NCBI GenBank assembly: GCA_003118195.1
Contig: BEXV01000968.1
Location: forward strand, 12,033 to 76,032
Direction of reading: 5' to 3'
DNA length: 64,000 bases
Source of the DNA: Hemicentrotus pulcherrimus
Lineage: Eukaryota > Echinodermata > Echinoidea > Camarodonta > Strongylocentrotidae
Shown here: positions 42,291-53,099 of the stretch, piece after piece
How positions within the stretch are numbered: position 1 is the stretch's first letter
Layout of the letters: every line of letters begins with the position of its first letter
The notes under the pieces: generated by a model
Database searches by the model: none
Told to the model about the DNA's origin: nothing
Seen by the model: only the letters and a program-made list of their open reading frames with translations
Translations under genes and position numbers: made by a program

Positions 42291-42299
42291 ACACAAATT

Positions 42300-43720
42300 T
42301 ATGGATTAAAAGGATCAATCGAACTTAAAGAGATATGGCCCATATTATAACATGATGTCTTTTTTAAAGCGCACGTTATACCACCAATCGGGCAAATACA
42401 GGTTCGAAAGCTAGTGCAATCACAAAATATTGGATACAACCTAAGCTTTTTCAAACAGAAATCAAATCGTTGATGACCTATTCTATCCCATCATTAAGTC
42501 ATCTGATTAATCAAATATAACTTGTAATTCAATAACAATGTCTGCAAAGTATTCAGTACATGCTCCCAATGAGGACATCGAAACAGAATCGGACTCCAAA
42601 TGGCATGAATAGATTTATGGCTGGTATGTAAAGACGCTCCCACTCTATAAATACTCCGCACATACATCAATCTCTCTTGTTGTACCGCGCTTTAAAATCC
42701 GAACGGATGCTATATATTTGTACAGCTTATTTGCCGTAAGTCACAACAAGATATAGGTTAATTTGAAATGGGTAATGATTTTTTTATATCCGATTATGGA
42801 ACCTAACTCGATGGCCAGGGGGGATGGAGTACTTGACACCGAGAAGAACAAACTAATTAGCTGATGAGAGGTGTTAATGAATTTGTAATCATCACCTAAC
42901 ACCAGTATTCATATGTATTCGATTTTCGGTTAGCGTAGGAGAGTTTCTCGCTTCTGCGGTGTCTAATTATACACTATTAATTTCTTGAAGGGGATAGGGT
43001 GTACGTGTCCTCGAATTGAAACTCAATACCTTATGATATCAAATGCGCCGCTGTCGAGAAATTGAGACGCAATTTTTTTCAGTAGTGACCATAACCTCTA
43101 CTGGTTGCACATATTAATTTCTTGGATGATTATTTGAATTCATACAAACATAATTATACCCTTATTTGAGATGACGTTTCTTTGTGGTAATAAATAAAAA
43201 CTTGAGTTTTTAAAATATATTTATAACTTTATAACAGCGCCAATAAATAAAAGTGATTTAAAAAAAATCACTGCTGGGTTACCCTCCCCGTCACCCGTCT
43301 CCCTGTTCTTGGAACCTAATTCGTTTTGTTCACTTTCACTTTACATTTAAGACTTTCTTATGATTTTTTTTTCCAGATAAGGATGGTAAATTACAAATGA
43401 CGTGCTGGCATTTGTTATATTATACATAACTGTTGAATTGCGTAATGATCATATCGTGGTGAATGCTACACCACTTACTCGAACTAATATTATCACCATT
43501 CAACAGGTTCCAATTTCAACGTAATTCCATGATATATGTCGTCATATATCAGAACAAATGAAAATAGTTGTAAATTGTATGTAAAAGAATTGTCAGAATA
43601 TGGGTTGAACTTTGAACTTTCAAGTTCACACAGAGTTCTATTTTTTCCATCCGCTTTCCTGACGTCAATGTAGTAGCCACTTACGATGCGTTATCAGATC
43701 AAATCCAATGTAATTCATTT
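42300..43720. other. No gene seen; TATA-like box and a possible retroposon tail
   Basis: A TATAAATA word near 42648 could be a TATA box, but no start codon is tied to it. ATAAATAAAAACTTGAG near 43189 matches the tail at 53180 and may be a retroposon end. Confidence 0.35.
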
Positions 43721-43723
43721 ACA

Positions 43724-44097
43724 CTACAAACTTTCTTGCTTTCCAGTTTGGAGAAGAAAAAAATCGTCCGAATCCCTAATGCCGAAAGGTCGCTGCATCC
43801 AAACCTGAAATGCTGAAAGATCAGCAAAAGCGATCAGATTTTCTTTAAATGTATAAATCAAATTAACAGTTAACCTATTTCTCCATCTTCGAGTAACGCT
43901 GCTGCAATCGAGGGAAATCCCGCAGCAAAAATGGTGAAAGGACAACGACAATGTAAAATGCGTGTATTCGATTAGCAGTGAAGCTTTTAGACAACGTTCC
44001 TGATGTTAAAGGGGTCGTAAGGAGAGCCCAAAAAATGAATGTCCAAGGTATGACCATAAGATTTGACAGGTATAATGCTGTTTGACGAGCTTCCTGA
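43724..44097 (-). CDS. Candidate minus exon(s), two membrane segments
   Basis: The outer acceptor (tttatttatttaactgtag, at 44098) is excellent. From it one frame is open for 73 codons to a TAG at 43875: QEARQTALYLSNLMVIPWTF, IFWALLTTPLTSG, then NRIHAFYIVVVLSPFLLRDF and a basic end RLQQRYSKMEK. This gives two hydrophobic helices and a cytoplasm-like basic tail, as in the C-terminus of a multi-pass receptor or transporter. A second strong acceptor (ccctcgattgcag, at 43902) opens another frame of 58 codons to 43724 (SVTRRWRNRLTVNLIYTFKE...). Either may be used, or they may be alternative ends. No NPxxY or other diagnostic motif is visible. Confidence 0.4.
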
Positions 44098-44453
44098 CTA
44101 CAGTTAAATAAATAAAATTAATCTGGATTGAGTCAGGTATCCTTGAAAACTGACACAATAACCGTGCAAGTGTTTGAGCACTCTGCCTAAAATAAATCTT
44201 TTTCAAATTTTCGATTTATATTTTCAGAAAACTTCAAGATGAAGTTCAGCTGTTTTCTAGATCACGTAAAAGCCGTCCAGTATGCAAATTGACTGGATGG
44301 TTTCAAAAAGGATTTCATTTCCTGAATATATTAAATAAATGTAGACTCAAAGAAAATGATGAAAATACATGAAGGTTGCCAGTGAAAAGTGCTTCAGGAT
44401 CATTTACCAATGTTTGCTTACCACGCTCTAAGAAGAACAGAAATTCAAAGCTG

Positions 44454-44811
44454 AAAGGGCCACTCTAACCAAAACCTCCGATTATTAATTTTAAAAAGAC
44501 TTTTATCCGAAAAAAATAATATGCACTTGATATTCCCAGTATATTTTTGGCCAATTCGTCTTTCCTAATTATGAAATTATGAAATCGGATATGCCCACAA
44601 TGACGTCAAATGCGTCATCAAGCTACGTGGCCGTATACCTTTTTTTCAAGGGGCGTAGCCCAGCAAGCGTGAGAACTGTGAAAAATGTATGATTATTATC
44701 ATTTTGGAAGTCAATTTAGAGATTTTCTGAAAAATCGGTTGCAGGAATATTAATAAGTAGGTGTATTCATGTTTTGAAAGGCTATGTTAGTTGGGTTAGA
44801 GTGGCCCTTTA
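44454..44811. mobile_element. MITE-like element, 358 bp
   Basis: The ends AAAGGGCCACTCTAACC (44454-44470) and GGTTAGAGTGGCCCTTT (44794-44810) are perfect inverted repeats of 17 bp. The interior is non-coding and contains a TGACGTCA word at about 44602. No target-site duplication is obvious. It sits between the minus exon at 43724-44097 and the plus ORF at 44875. Confidence 0.85.
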
Positions 44812-44874
44812 AGCAAGAAACATTTTCATCAGCGGCTTTGCGCTATTTGCATATACCGGTATTATCAATGAGCT

Positions 44875-45216
44875 ATGTTCTTATTTGAGATTTCACTTGT
44901 GAGCTTTTTCATTCTCTGTTATGGTAATGTGGAAGAGTATCAGAGGGAAAAGGTTTTCTGGTGGTTGTGGACACTGTTTTATGCAACATCTCTCATACAC
45001 ACATTTCTGTGTACAGTGAAGGTGGCTTTTATCAAGAATGGGCCATTTTTAAAAAATCATTTTGATGATTCCAAAACCGCAAGTGTACACCCTTTCCCTA
45101 TTGATTCCACACAGTTTCTTTCACACTGCAATCGCATGTCCAGAGCTTATGTTCGAGGCAAAACCGATTCCAGTGGTGAAGTGTTATACGAGGCGACATA
45201 CGAGTGGGTTGTATGA
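44875..45216 (+). CDS. 113-codon ORF with N-terminal hydrophobic segments
   Basis: Starts ATGTTCTTA and encodes MFLFEISLVSFFILCYGN, a signal or membrane segment, then EKVFWWLWTLFYATSLIHTF, a second hydrophobic stretch, then a polar part containing KTASVHPFPIDSTQFLSHCN. It ends GTT GTA TGA, where GGTT|GTATGA is also a good donor, so it could be a first coding exon. It begins only 64 bp after a MITE. No family recognised. An antisense 76-codon frame overlaps its end and is taken as a shadow. Confidence 0.33.
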   Translation: MFLFEISLVSFFILCYGNVEEYQREKVFWWLWTLFYATSLIHTFLCTVKVAFIKNGPFLKNHFDDSKTASVHPFPIDSTQFLSHCNRMSRAYVRGKTDSSGEVLYEATYEWVV

Positions 45217-45994
45217 GAAGGCACTGCAAATGTAATCCCATCATCTTTCCCGATACTGTTTGTTCGGCAGTTATTGATTCTATGTGACAGCAGCATGTGT
45301 CTATTCTGTGAATGATACAAGTAATCAATAACGAGTGGTGAATAGTGTCATTTCTTACTGCCTGTATTAGATTAATGGAATAAATTCAGGATACACACAT
45401 TAATTTTGTAAAAATATTGCTAGTAAAAATTGAAAGTTGAAATAATACCTTAAAAGTAGAATTAATTGCAAAGATTCGTCTTGGGTAACGCAGTTCATAT
45501 ATATGTTCGTCTTGCTAGAAAGAAATGAACTTGGTACTTCTTTGGTAGGTGTGTTATTGTGACAGTCTTAAGGGAGACCATATTTCAGACTCGCAAATAA
45601 CATCATTTTTGTTCAATTCCCAGATATCTTTAAATTGTTATCGCTATAGGGCGTAGGGGTCCAAGTTTCATTACTCAATCGACCATTGTTTACCCATCGC
45701 ATTAAACAAAAAATGGCGCTTTATTTTTTCCTTTTATACACTTTATTAGAACATGGTTTAATACTCTATTCATTTTTAATCTCTGAAAGTCAAACATGAT
45801 AATTGAGTGAAAATGAAATAAGTGAAAGAGTAAATAAGCTAAATTCAAGCTCACGGACGAATCAACGTAGATCGAATAAAATGTGAAGCCGCAAGGGGGT
45901 CAATTCACTAATAATGAATTAATGAAACGTGCTCTGAAATCAAATATTTATAGCTCCGAAATTATTCGCTTGACATTTTCCTTTCTTATAAAAG

Positions 45995-46095
45995 GAAACC
46001 ATGTCGCTTCCTGGCACCAAAGTAAGCATTATTACCAAGGACATAGGCTTCGATTTTACATAAAGGAGCCAGTCCGTGGTAGCCAGCTTCTATTG
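45995..46095 (+). CDS. Candidate internal exon with ideal donor
   Basis: Follows cattttcctttcttataaaag and leaves at CTATTG|GTAAGA. Phase 2 in, 0 out, reading NHVASWHQSKHYYQGHRLRF then YIKEPVRGSQLLL. Another ideal donor, CCAAA|GTAAGC, lies inside at 46021 and would give a 27-nt exon. It is part of an 85-codon frame (45883-46140). Confidence 0.35.
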
Positions 46096-46310
46096 GTAAG
46101 ATCGGGTCATGTAATTAGGTGCTTTTCCGTTGAATATTGATAGCAGTCCTCGCATTGGTTGTTTACGGGAAAGGAGAAAAGGATTAAAAGAGTGGCCCGC
46201 AGTATACCGCCAAAATGACGATGGGATAGTAGGTGGAAGGTAGTCTATATTAAGGCGAAAGTAGGAGAGAGAAGAGATGGAGGAGGGGAAGGAGAAAAAA
46301 ATATAGGAAG

Positions 46311-46332
46311 AAAGAGAGAGAGAGAGAGAGAG
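46311..46332. repeat. (GA)n microsatellite
   Basis: Pure GA run at the end of a purine-rich stretch. Confidence 0.95.
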
Positions 46333-46509
46333 TCAATAAGAATATGGAAATAAGCTGAAAGGTCATCATAATTATTAAGTATCAAAATGTTACGATTAAA
46401 CCTTAGTTCCGAACATTTTTTTTCTATTCCCTTGCCTTTATCGTAATAAGTTTGATTGTTTGGTTAAAAAAAAAACTTTAACACTTTTTTTTCTTCCAAT
46501 TTATGCAAG

Positions 46510-46718
46510 AAACTCACATGCCCCTTTATTCACAAAATGCCGGGGGTTATGTTTGTGAAATAAACAAATCTACAAATCGTCTGGTCCCCTGTACCCATGA
46601 AAAGCTCATATACGGCAAATCTACGAAAGGTCACGTCCTTCATGTGCACCTTCACATGTTCTTCCGCCTTCGTTTCACGAAAGATCATGTAATGCGACCA
46701 CCCGACCGCACGCGATGA
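46510..46718 (+). CDS. Candidate terminal exon
   Basis: Preceded by acttttttttcttccaatttatgcaag, a long pyrimidine tract. Entered with 2 bases and open for 68 codons to TGA: THMPLYSQNAGGYVCEINKS, then CTHEKLIYGKSTKGHVLHVH and LHMFFRLRFTKDH. ATG at 46503 is an alternative start. A donor at GATCAT|GTAATG is possible. An antisense frame of 86 codons is also open. Confidence 0.33.
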
Positions 46719-46722
46719 CCCG

Positions 46723-46965
46723 ATGATTGAAAGTAAGCCATGTATGTATCCACGTATACATTTAAGTGGCGGTGGTACAGGCGTATGCATTGCGATAGAA
46801 TGTATTTTACCCAGTCACGAAGTCACGAGGAACAATCACCGGCGATTCGAGATAATCTATCATCATGAGCATATATTGTTAACCAATCCGCATTACGAAA
46901 AAGGTCGTCATGCGCACAAATTATACACCACCCTATGTAATCACGACATGATAATTATGATGTAA
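46723..46965 (+). CDS. 80-codon open frame, unassigned
   Basis: Directly follows the previous ORF in a different frame: YPRIHLSGGGTGVCIAIECI then LPSHEVTRNNHRRFEIIYHH. An ideal donor, TTGAAA|GTAAGC, at its start could instead mark the end of another exon. Confidence 0.22.
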   Translation: MIESKPCMYPRIHLSGGGTGVCIAIECILPSHEVTRNNHRRFEIIYHHEHILLTNPHYEKGRHAHKLYTTLCNHDMIIMM

Positions 46966-47366
46966 TATACAAGGCTGTATTCTCATACAAAGCGTATAAA
47001 TCATTCACACATTAATTGCGTTAGAATTAGTTTAATTTAGCACCTTGCCCTCGTGAGGTTGTATTGAGTGGGAGACTTTAATAATACGCCACTTGTTCCG
47101 AGTAGATTATCTTGTTTATCTTTCTCCTCTTCTCACTTGGAGCATTCAAATACACGGCTCTCTTGCTGAGCAGAAATTATGTACAAAAGAGACCATGCAA
47201 TATAAAAGATGTAGAATAAGTGAATACAATAAGTAACTAGCGAAACATCTTCAAGCACATTCAGCCACTGGCGCCATTTAAGGCACCCTCGTTATGCCCC
47301 TTTTCCCGTCTGAAGCTTGTCAGAGTTAATTCTGACATGTATTCCCCTACTATCTCTACCCTAAAG

Positions 47367-47548
47367 AGAACCCTGGTTCGCCACTGCTAAGAGTATCTCG
47401 TTCCCTTCAGAACCTGCACGGCACAAGTCATGTTCGTGCCCTTGGGACGGGTTGGTTCCACGAAAGTGCGGATGCGATCGCGTCAATAAGCTTCGGACAA
47501 TGCATGGGCAGTGAAGGGCGCCGTAGCGTAAACTTCGAAAAAACATGA
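47367..47548 (+). CDS. Candidate terminal exon, 59 codons
   Basis: Preceded by cccctactatctctaccctaaag, a strong pyrimidine tract. Entered with 2 bases and open to TGA at 47546: NPGSPLLRVSRSLQNLHGTS, HVRALGTGWFHESADAIASI, SFGQCMGSEGRRSVNFEKT. This 180-bp segment is markedly GC-richer than its surroundings, and codon use is even. A possible donor is AGC|GTAAAC near the end. The antisense 64-codon frame is taken as a shadow. No family recognised. Confidence 0.37.
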
Positions 47549-47715
47549 TAATCAAATGAAATTTATCTATTAGAGAACTGCTGTTGCTATAGGCTTTGCA
47601 ATCGTGATTGATTTTTGGTTTGTCCTCGTAATTCTTACTTCCGGTTTTGCAGTCGAAAAATACGTTTAATGTGTAACATAATTGTATATATCAATAATTG
47701 GAGGATCCTTCTCAG

Positions 47716-47831
47716 AACGTGGGAAAGAGGGAGGGTGTAAAATGCATCTCGGCACATCTGCGTGTCGATATAATGACAGATGTATTGAGTTATATCTATA
47801 TCTGGGCTCCAAACGTTGGTGTGGGGAGGAG
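47716..47831 (+). CDS. Candidate internal exon with ideal donor
   Basis: From gaggatccttctcag to GAGGAG|GTGAGT (ideal). Phase 2 in, 0 out; reads RGKEGGCKMHLGTSACRYND then RCIELYLYLGSKRWCGEE, with four cysteines that could form disulfides. The same frame stays open to 47915. No family recognised. Confidence 0.37.
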
Positions 47832-48364
47832 GTGAGTCGTCTCCACTCTATGCCACTGAAATATACACATGTAAACAGCAAAGAGTTTGTGTGTAGAGCA
47901 ATAAATGAACTGTGAAGTGAAACATCTAAGACCTCTAATGAAGCTATTTACATCAAGATACTCAACACGTCATCATAAATGATGGAAATTTATAGATTGT
48001 AAACCAGGGACCGACGGAAAAAAAAAACATTAAAGGGAACTTATCTCAAAAATCAAAAAAATCAAAAGAAGCAGAGAAAGAAAGAGAAAACAAACTCGTC
48101 AAACTTGGTGAAAATGGCGATATGAGCTAAAGAGATGCCTGGAGTATAGCGCAAACAACAAATTCCATTTGGTCTCTATGGGGATGAGGAGGGACGCGTT
48201 GTTGTCTTAAGTTCCGGAAGGGAGCTATTTTGAGCATTTAATCAGTACGATTACTGTCACGATGACGAATGTACACATTCGCTCGGAATCCCAGGTCATG
48301 TACGTCTCCCAAAGCATACAGAAAATAATCAAACAGGAAAGAAATAAAGGAAAAGTTTGAACAA

Positions 48365-48369
48365 GAGAT

Positions 48370-48401
<32 letters not shown>

Positions 48402-48666
48402 GGGTGTTTGTTTGTGTGTGAGTGAGAGAGCAAGACAAAGATAGAGAAAGACAGATAAAGTGTGCGTTTGTGTGTGTGTGTGAGCGTGCGTGTGTGCGTG
48501 TGTTTGTGCGTGTGTTTGATACCCTAAAAGCACAAGTAGGATATAACTACAAGGGAAACAAAAGAGAGCGAGTTCGTGCGCGTGTGTGAGAGAGATAGAA
48601 ATAGAGAGAGAGAGAGAGAATGCGCGTGTGCGTTGTGTTTGTGTGTATGAGAGAGAGAGAGAGAGA
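48365..48666. repeat. Compound (GA)n/(GT)n tract
   Basis: GA runs, then GTGTGTGTGTGAGCGTGCGTG-like blocks, then GA up to the gap. Confidence 0.93.
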
Positions 48667-48712
48667 NNNNNNNNNNNNNNNNNNNNNNNNNNNNNNNNNN
48701 NNNNNNNNNNNN
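48667..48712. other. Assembly gap (46 N)
   Basis: Unresolved bases inside a GA tract. Confidence 0.99.
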
Positions 48713-48946
48713 GAAGAGAGGAATTACACCTAATTGTACATACTACACCTTAATAAGCAAATGAAATGAATGTGGGAAGTCTACAAAATAGAATTCATTA
48801 GATTTATCTTAACGTACCCTACAGGCATCCCTTACAAGTGAACAACAGCTTTACACATTTACGGTAAGTATACGACTACCGCGTTAACATGACTTCAAAA
48901 TATATGGTAGATGTAATTAAATTGTATACATGTAAATCATCATTAA

Positions 48947-49120
48947 CTAGAAACATAGTGTGAATGTAGACCGCAAAATGCTTAAAATAGACACGAATAT
49001 AGGTATCAACCAGCTCGATGATATACGTGACCGGGCACATAAAACCATCCCGCGATCAAGGTAGACTGTGACAGTGGTCTGTGATGAGGCGCCAGGCTGC
49101 ATTCCAGGATGTGTATGAAG
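48947..49120 (-). CDS. Candidate terminal exon with C-terminal hydrophobic segment
   Basis: Minus-strand acceptor gatcaaccgttttcaacag is strong; phase 0, open for 57 codons to TAG: LHTHPGMQPGASSQTTVTVY, LDRGMVLCARSRISSSWLIP, IFVSILSILRSTFTLCF. The last 20 residues are hydrophobic and could be a transmembrane anchor. No poly-A signal was found. No family recognised. Confidence 0.35.
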   Translation of the reverse strand, partial: LHTHPGMQPGASSQTTVTVYLDRGMVLCARSRISSSWLIPIFVSILSILRSTFTLCF

Positions 49121-49199
49121 CTGTTGAAAACGGTTGATCAGGATTGGCAAAAGTCAAGTGGGGGTTGACCCTCGCATTTTGCGACGGAGTCCAAGACGG

Positions 49200-50655
49200 A
49201 AAGGCATTTACTAGCATTAAGAAAGGGACAGTTCACATCTTATTTCAAGAGGTATTTCTTACGAAAGAATCAAGATGGCTTTTCAACGTTTGCTACATGA
49301 TTAAAGTTACGTAGACGATAGTTTAATTTCGGTGGATAGTCGTCCAAAAACAACCCAAATAATCTTATAAATGATGCCCATAGATACAATAAAGAACTCA
49401 TCTTAATATAACTTAATTAAAAGGACAACAACAAAAAATAACTGCCAAAGACTTAATATTATTGTTCAGATATTTAATCGAATTTATTTTTCATAACAAC
49501 TTTTAAATTACTTGTATAATGTTTTCCCTTACTCTACCTTTGCAAGATGAACACATCCCTGATCATTTTTTTCCGTTCATCTGTATTTGGCAAGTTACAA
49601 TAATAGCAATAATCTAAGAATTGTATGAACTTGATGAACAATAAAAAAAAAAGTATTCATAAATTAGGAGATGGAGAAAGGTGAATAACCCACTGATGCT
49701 GAGTCACGTGATAATAAAGTAGTTTTTGCTTTTGCACGGCCCATTAGCGCATTTATGTTTGCTAAACAGAACATTCAGTAGTCCCTCTGGATAGTCGTAC
49801 AGCACCCCATACAAGGGCACTCGAAAAGGTTACCCCGCAAGAAAGAGATTTTCACCCGCAATATCACCCCCTAATGGGGGTATTTGCAGGGAAATTTCAA
49901 AAAGAGACTATAAACTACTAAAGGAAATCAGAAGGAACGAGGGTTGTGAGTTGTGGCGGGTAAAAAATAACAGTTTTGCAAAAACAAAAAAGCATCGTAG
50001 TAATACTTAGGCCCACCAAACGTAATATTCGGTTAAACTCGAAGTGAGAACGCAATGTTAACCCATGGGGAAATATAGATCTTAGTCTAAAATGTGTCTC
50101 ACTATATTTTTGTTCAAATTGGTTAGAAGTTAGAGGTTACGTAGTTGTGTCTGATAGTGGTTAAAGCAATGAAAATCACACCTGAGGTAGTATATTGTAC
50201 TAAATTCGAATGATTTATATCGTCTCCATCAATATCAAAATCTAAATTTCGAGATTTTTTTTCTAGGTAATTGAAATAACCAACAAATCTGTCCAATGTG
50301 AATAGGTTCACGTTGAAACGAGAGATAAAGATATCATCTTTAAACATGTTAACAAATACTAGCCTACAACTCTTAATGAAGTGGAGTTGTATAAATGCAC
50401 ATTACTATAAAGGAACCTATAAACCTATAAAACAGCCTACGGAAAGAATTCTAAACCTCCCACAATAGCCTCTCTAGATATCTCTCGCCATCAAAATGTC
50501 CTCGTTTTACAGTAAGTTGTAATGGAGCCGAGTCCATAATTCATGTAATTGATTGGACGTCCAGTGGTTACCCTATATAACACAACACAAGCACGGACAA
50601 ATCCATGAAGTACCGCTAAACCTTCACAAAAATGAGGATCCAGTTTAATCTATTT
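49200..50655. other. No gene seen; one MARE/E-box cluster
   Basis: AT-rich DNA. TGCTGAGTCACGTG at 49697-49710 combines a MAF-type element with an E-box. Confidence 0.4.
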
Positions 50656-50661
50656 ATGCAG

Positions 50662-50690
50662 CTGGTACTGCGTCTTAAGAGAACCGTTAG
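50662..50690 (+). CDS. Candidate 29-nt microexon
   Basis: From gtttaatctatttatgcag to CGTTAG|GTAAAC; reads LVLRLKRTV plus 2 bases. Both splice signals are good. Confidence 0.25.
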
Positions 50691-50769
50691 GTAAACACAA
50701 TATATTTTACTGCTCTTTTGATGGTCGCCTCTTAGGTGACGTGACTCAGTTCTCAATCTTCCGTTCCTA

Positions 50770-51259
50770 CATCCATTTCTCTCCCCACTCTCTCTTTCTC
50801 TCCCCTCCCCTCTCTCTTTCTCCCCCTTCCACTCTCTCTAGCTCTCTCTCTCTCTTTCTCAACTATCCTCACCTTCCCCTCTCCTCTCTGTCTCGACACA
50901 ATCACGCTCACCTACTCTCCCCTACCCTTCCTTTTCTCTATCTAACCGTCTCGATGTCATTCTTTTTTGACACCCTCTCCCTACTTTCCCATCCCCTCTC
51001 CCTTCTTCATCTACCGTCTCTTTCTCTTTCCCTCTATTTCTTCCCCCCGCCTCTGTCTCCTTTCTCTCACTGTCCTTCTTCCCCTCTCTCCCACTCACTT
51101 GCAGCCCAACTACCCCCCGCCCAATAACTCTCTTTCTTCTCTCTCGTTCACTTTCCCTCTCCATTCCCTTTTTTTTATCAGTCTCCCCTTCATATGCAAT
51201 TCACCCTTTGATGACCATCAAGTGGTCCTAATACCCGGTGTGAATATAAGTATTGAAGC

Positions 51260-51290
<31 letters not shown>

Positions 51291-51370
51291 ACTCTCTTTC
51301 TTCTCTCTCTGTCTTTCTATTTCTCCCCCCTCTCATTCTTTATAGATCTATTTTCCCCTCTCTATATTTT
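50770..51370. repeat. CT-rich low-complexity tract
   Basis: Pyrimidine-rich DNA with a pure (CT)n run near 51263-51287. Frames of up to 157 codons are artefacts. AATAAA at about 51451 lies downstream. Confidence 0.88.
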
Positions 51371-51787
51371 GTCTGCGTTTCTTTCTTTCACCATGCTACC
51401 ACACACTTCATTCTGGATGACCGCCGAGTGTCCCTTCTAAGCCGTTGTGAATAAATGTTTAGTATTATAGGCCGGTTCAGTCATGCCCAAGCTCACACTA
51501 CTTCCCCCTACTACCTGTAAACATGACATCGTTTGCATAGTGTTTTAGACCTTAGAACGCAGATTAAAGGGAACTATCATTATGTCCAAGAGAAAATCAG
51601 CGTGTTCGAATTGCTCGAATTCTATACTAGATCGACGTACATTGTAATTGTGTTCTGTCTGGTGGTGATTTATTTTTTTAAAAATCTGTATCGCTTTTAA
51701 AAAATCATTCTTTACCTGTCTACATCCATCTGCGCCTCAGATTATTGGTATGTATCTTTTTCTTTTGTCTTAACTTCCTTTCAATAG

Positions 51788-51920
51788 CGACATTAGCCAG
51801 CATCAGCAACATCAGCAGCAGCAGCAGCAGCAACAACAACAACAACAACTTACAAAACAACATCAACAACATTACAACAACACGCTCAAAACAGTTTTAA
51901 TCTTGCCCATAATGGAATGA
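51788..51920 (+). CDS. Candidate polyglutamine exon
   Basis: Preceded by tttgtcttaacttcctttcaatag, one of the best acceptors in the window. Entered with 1 base; reads DISQHQQHQ, then (CAG)6(CAA)6 as glutamines, then LTKQHQQHYNNTLKTV to TGA. Gln runs with interspersed His are typical of transcription-factor and RNA-binding protein disordered regions. A second frame gives Ser/Asn runs and is also open, and a bare trinucleotide repeat in an intron is the alternative. It precedes the exon candidate at 52256 but the phases do not join directly. Confidence 0.33.
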
Positions 51921-52255
51921 TACGTTCACAAAATAATTCTTTCCGAAAAAAAAAATGTTTGTCACCAAGGAGCTAAATAATAATAAATGATTACTGTTTA
52001 CGAATTGAATTTGGTCAGAACATCTAACCATCAAATACGGAAGTAAATACACCAATACATAAATCTTTATCGTATCTTAAATTTAAAATAATGTAATATT
52101 GTAACACCATAATATACAAGATGATTCATGAAATCCTCAGATGAAAGCTTCACATTTTCTTGTAATCCCTAACCCAAAGCAATATTCATACAAGTGGACT
52201 TCGTTCGTATTCCTGATCGCCGATGACTGTTCCGTTTGATTTGCTATTGCTGTAG

Positions 52256-52398
52256 GCCATCAAGTCACAGCATCCCAAGCAAGAAGAGGAGGAAGAAACA
52301 GCCATGAATCGCTTAGTCCTCCAACAGAATGCCTGGGTTTATCCGAAGAGGATTTAGGGATGATTGCATTTGAGTCTGTTCAGGATACGAGCAAGTAA
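52256..52398 (+). CDS. Candidate exon, internal or terminal
   Basis: Preceded by gatttgctattgctgtag, a strong acceptor. Entered with 2 bases and open for 46 codons: HQVTASQARRGGRNSHESLS, PPTECLGLSEEDLGMIAFES, VQDTSK, ending at TAA or two bases earlier at AGCAA|GTAATC (exon end 52394). The hydrophilic Ser/Glu-rich composition resembles a cytoplasmic tail or linker. GC content is above the surroundings. No family recognised. One of the better candidates. Confidence 0.42.
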
Positions 52399-52509
52399 TC
52401 CCGCTCATCCGTCTCACACTTTTGTCATAAAACACTATAGTTACTGCTCATACTTTAGGGGGTCGTTTCTATAAATATATCACTAGATCTTTCATCTGTC
52501 TGCTCAGAA

Positions 52510-52705
52510 AAACATGGTAGATAATAATAATAATAAAAATAATAATTATGACAATAAATATAAAAGTAATAATATTGATATAATAACATATAAAAATAAC
52601 AATGGTAATAAATATTATAACAATTATAACAATAATAATGATGATGATGATAATAATAATAATAATATGATAAATAATAATAATAATAATAATAGTAAAT
52701 AAAAG
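52510..52705. repeat. (TAA)n/(AAT)n/(GAT)n tract
   Basis: Imperfect AT-rich trinucleotides; the 62-codon Asn-rich frame is an artefact. Confidence 0.92.
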
Positions 52706-52882
52706 TATTTACATAGCGTTAACATACATATCTTTCGCAAGCGCTTTATTTCAAATGAACAATGTACACGGGTAAAAACTCAATGAATAAGCATGAAATT
52801 GAAATCGAGAATATACACAAAAAACAAAGTGTATGATAAAACGGTTGTTTTTCCAAGAGTACGTTTCCACAGGCCAATTTAC

Positions 52883-52953
52883 CAAATCTTTCATTTTATA
52901 TCTGAAATAACCCCTGTCATTTGGATTTAGGATAACAAAAGGAGAATAATGGT
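52883..52953 (-). CDS. Candidate minus-strand internal exon
   Basis: From acctctattaaaactgttag to GATTTG|GTAAAT; reads HYSPFVILNPNDRGYFRYKM then KDL, phase 2 in, 0 out. It lies within a 77-codon frame. The minus exon at 53274 is upstream but leaves phase 0, so another exon would be needed between. Confidence 0.3.
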
Positions 52954-53099
52954 CTAACAGTTTTAATAGAGGTAAAATGTACACTACGGCGTCATAATGT
53001 TAATATCGGTAGTTTTATATCTAAGTTAGATATCACATATTGACATAGTGACTAACTGACCTATTAATATTACCCCTCCTGCCTTCAGGCAGAAGCCAG

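Noticed and set aside
41354..42318. Three overlapping minus ORFs of 150-226 codons
   Set aside because: Phe/Leu/Ser-rich products of the GAA-spacer minisatellite; the internal protein repeats simply mirror the DNA repeat.
42405..42420. GGTTCGAAAG as a tRNA T-loop
   Set aside because: No acceptor stem, D-loop or anticodon arm could be drawn around it.
48225..48533. Minus ORFs of 66-102 codons
   Set aside because: GA/GT compound microsatellite.
50741..51440. Plus ORFs of 128 and 157 codons
   Set aside because: CT-rich low complexity; AATAAA downstream at about 51451 is not enough to call a gene.
52514..52702. 62-codon Asn-rich ORF
   Set aside because: TAA/AAT repeat translation.
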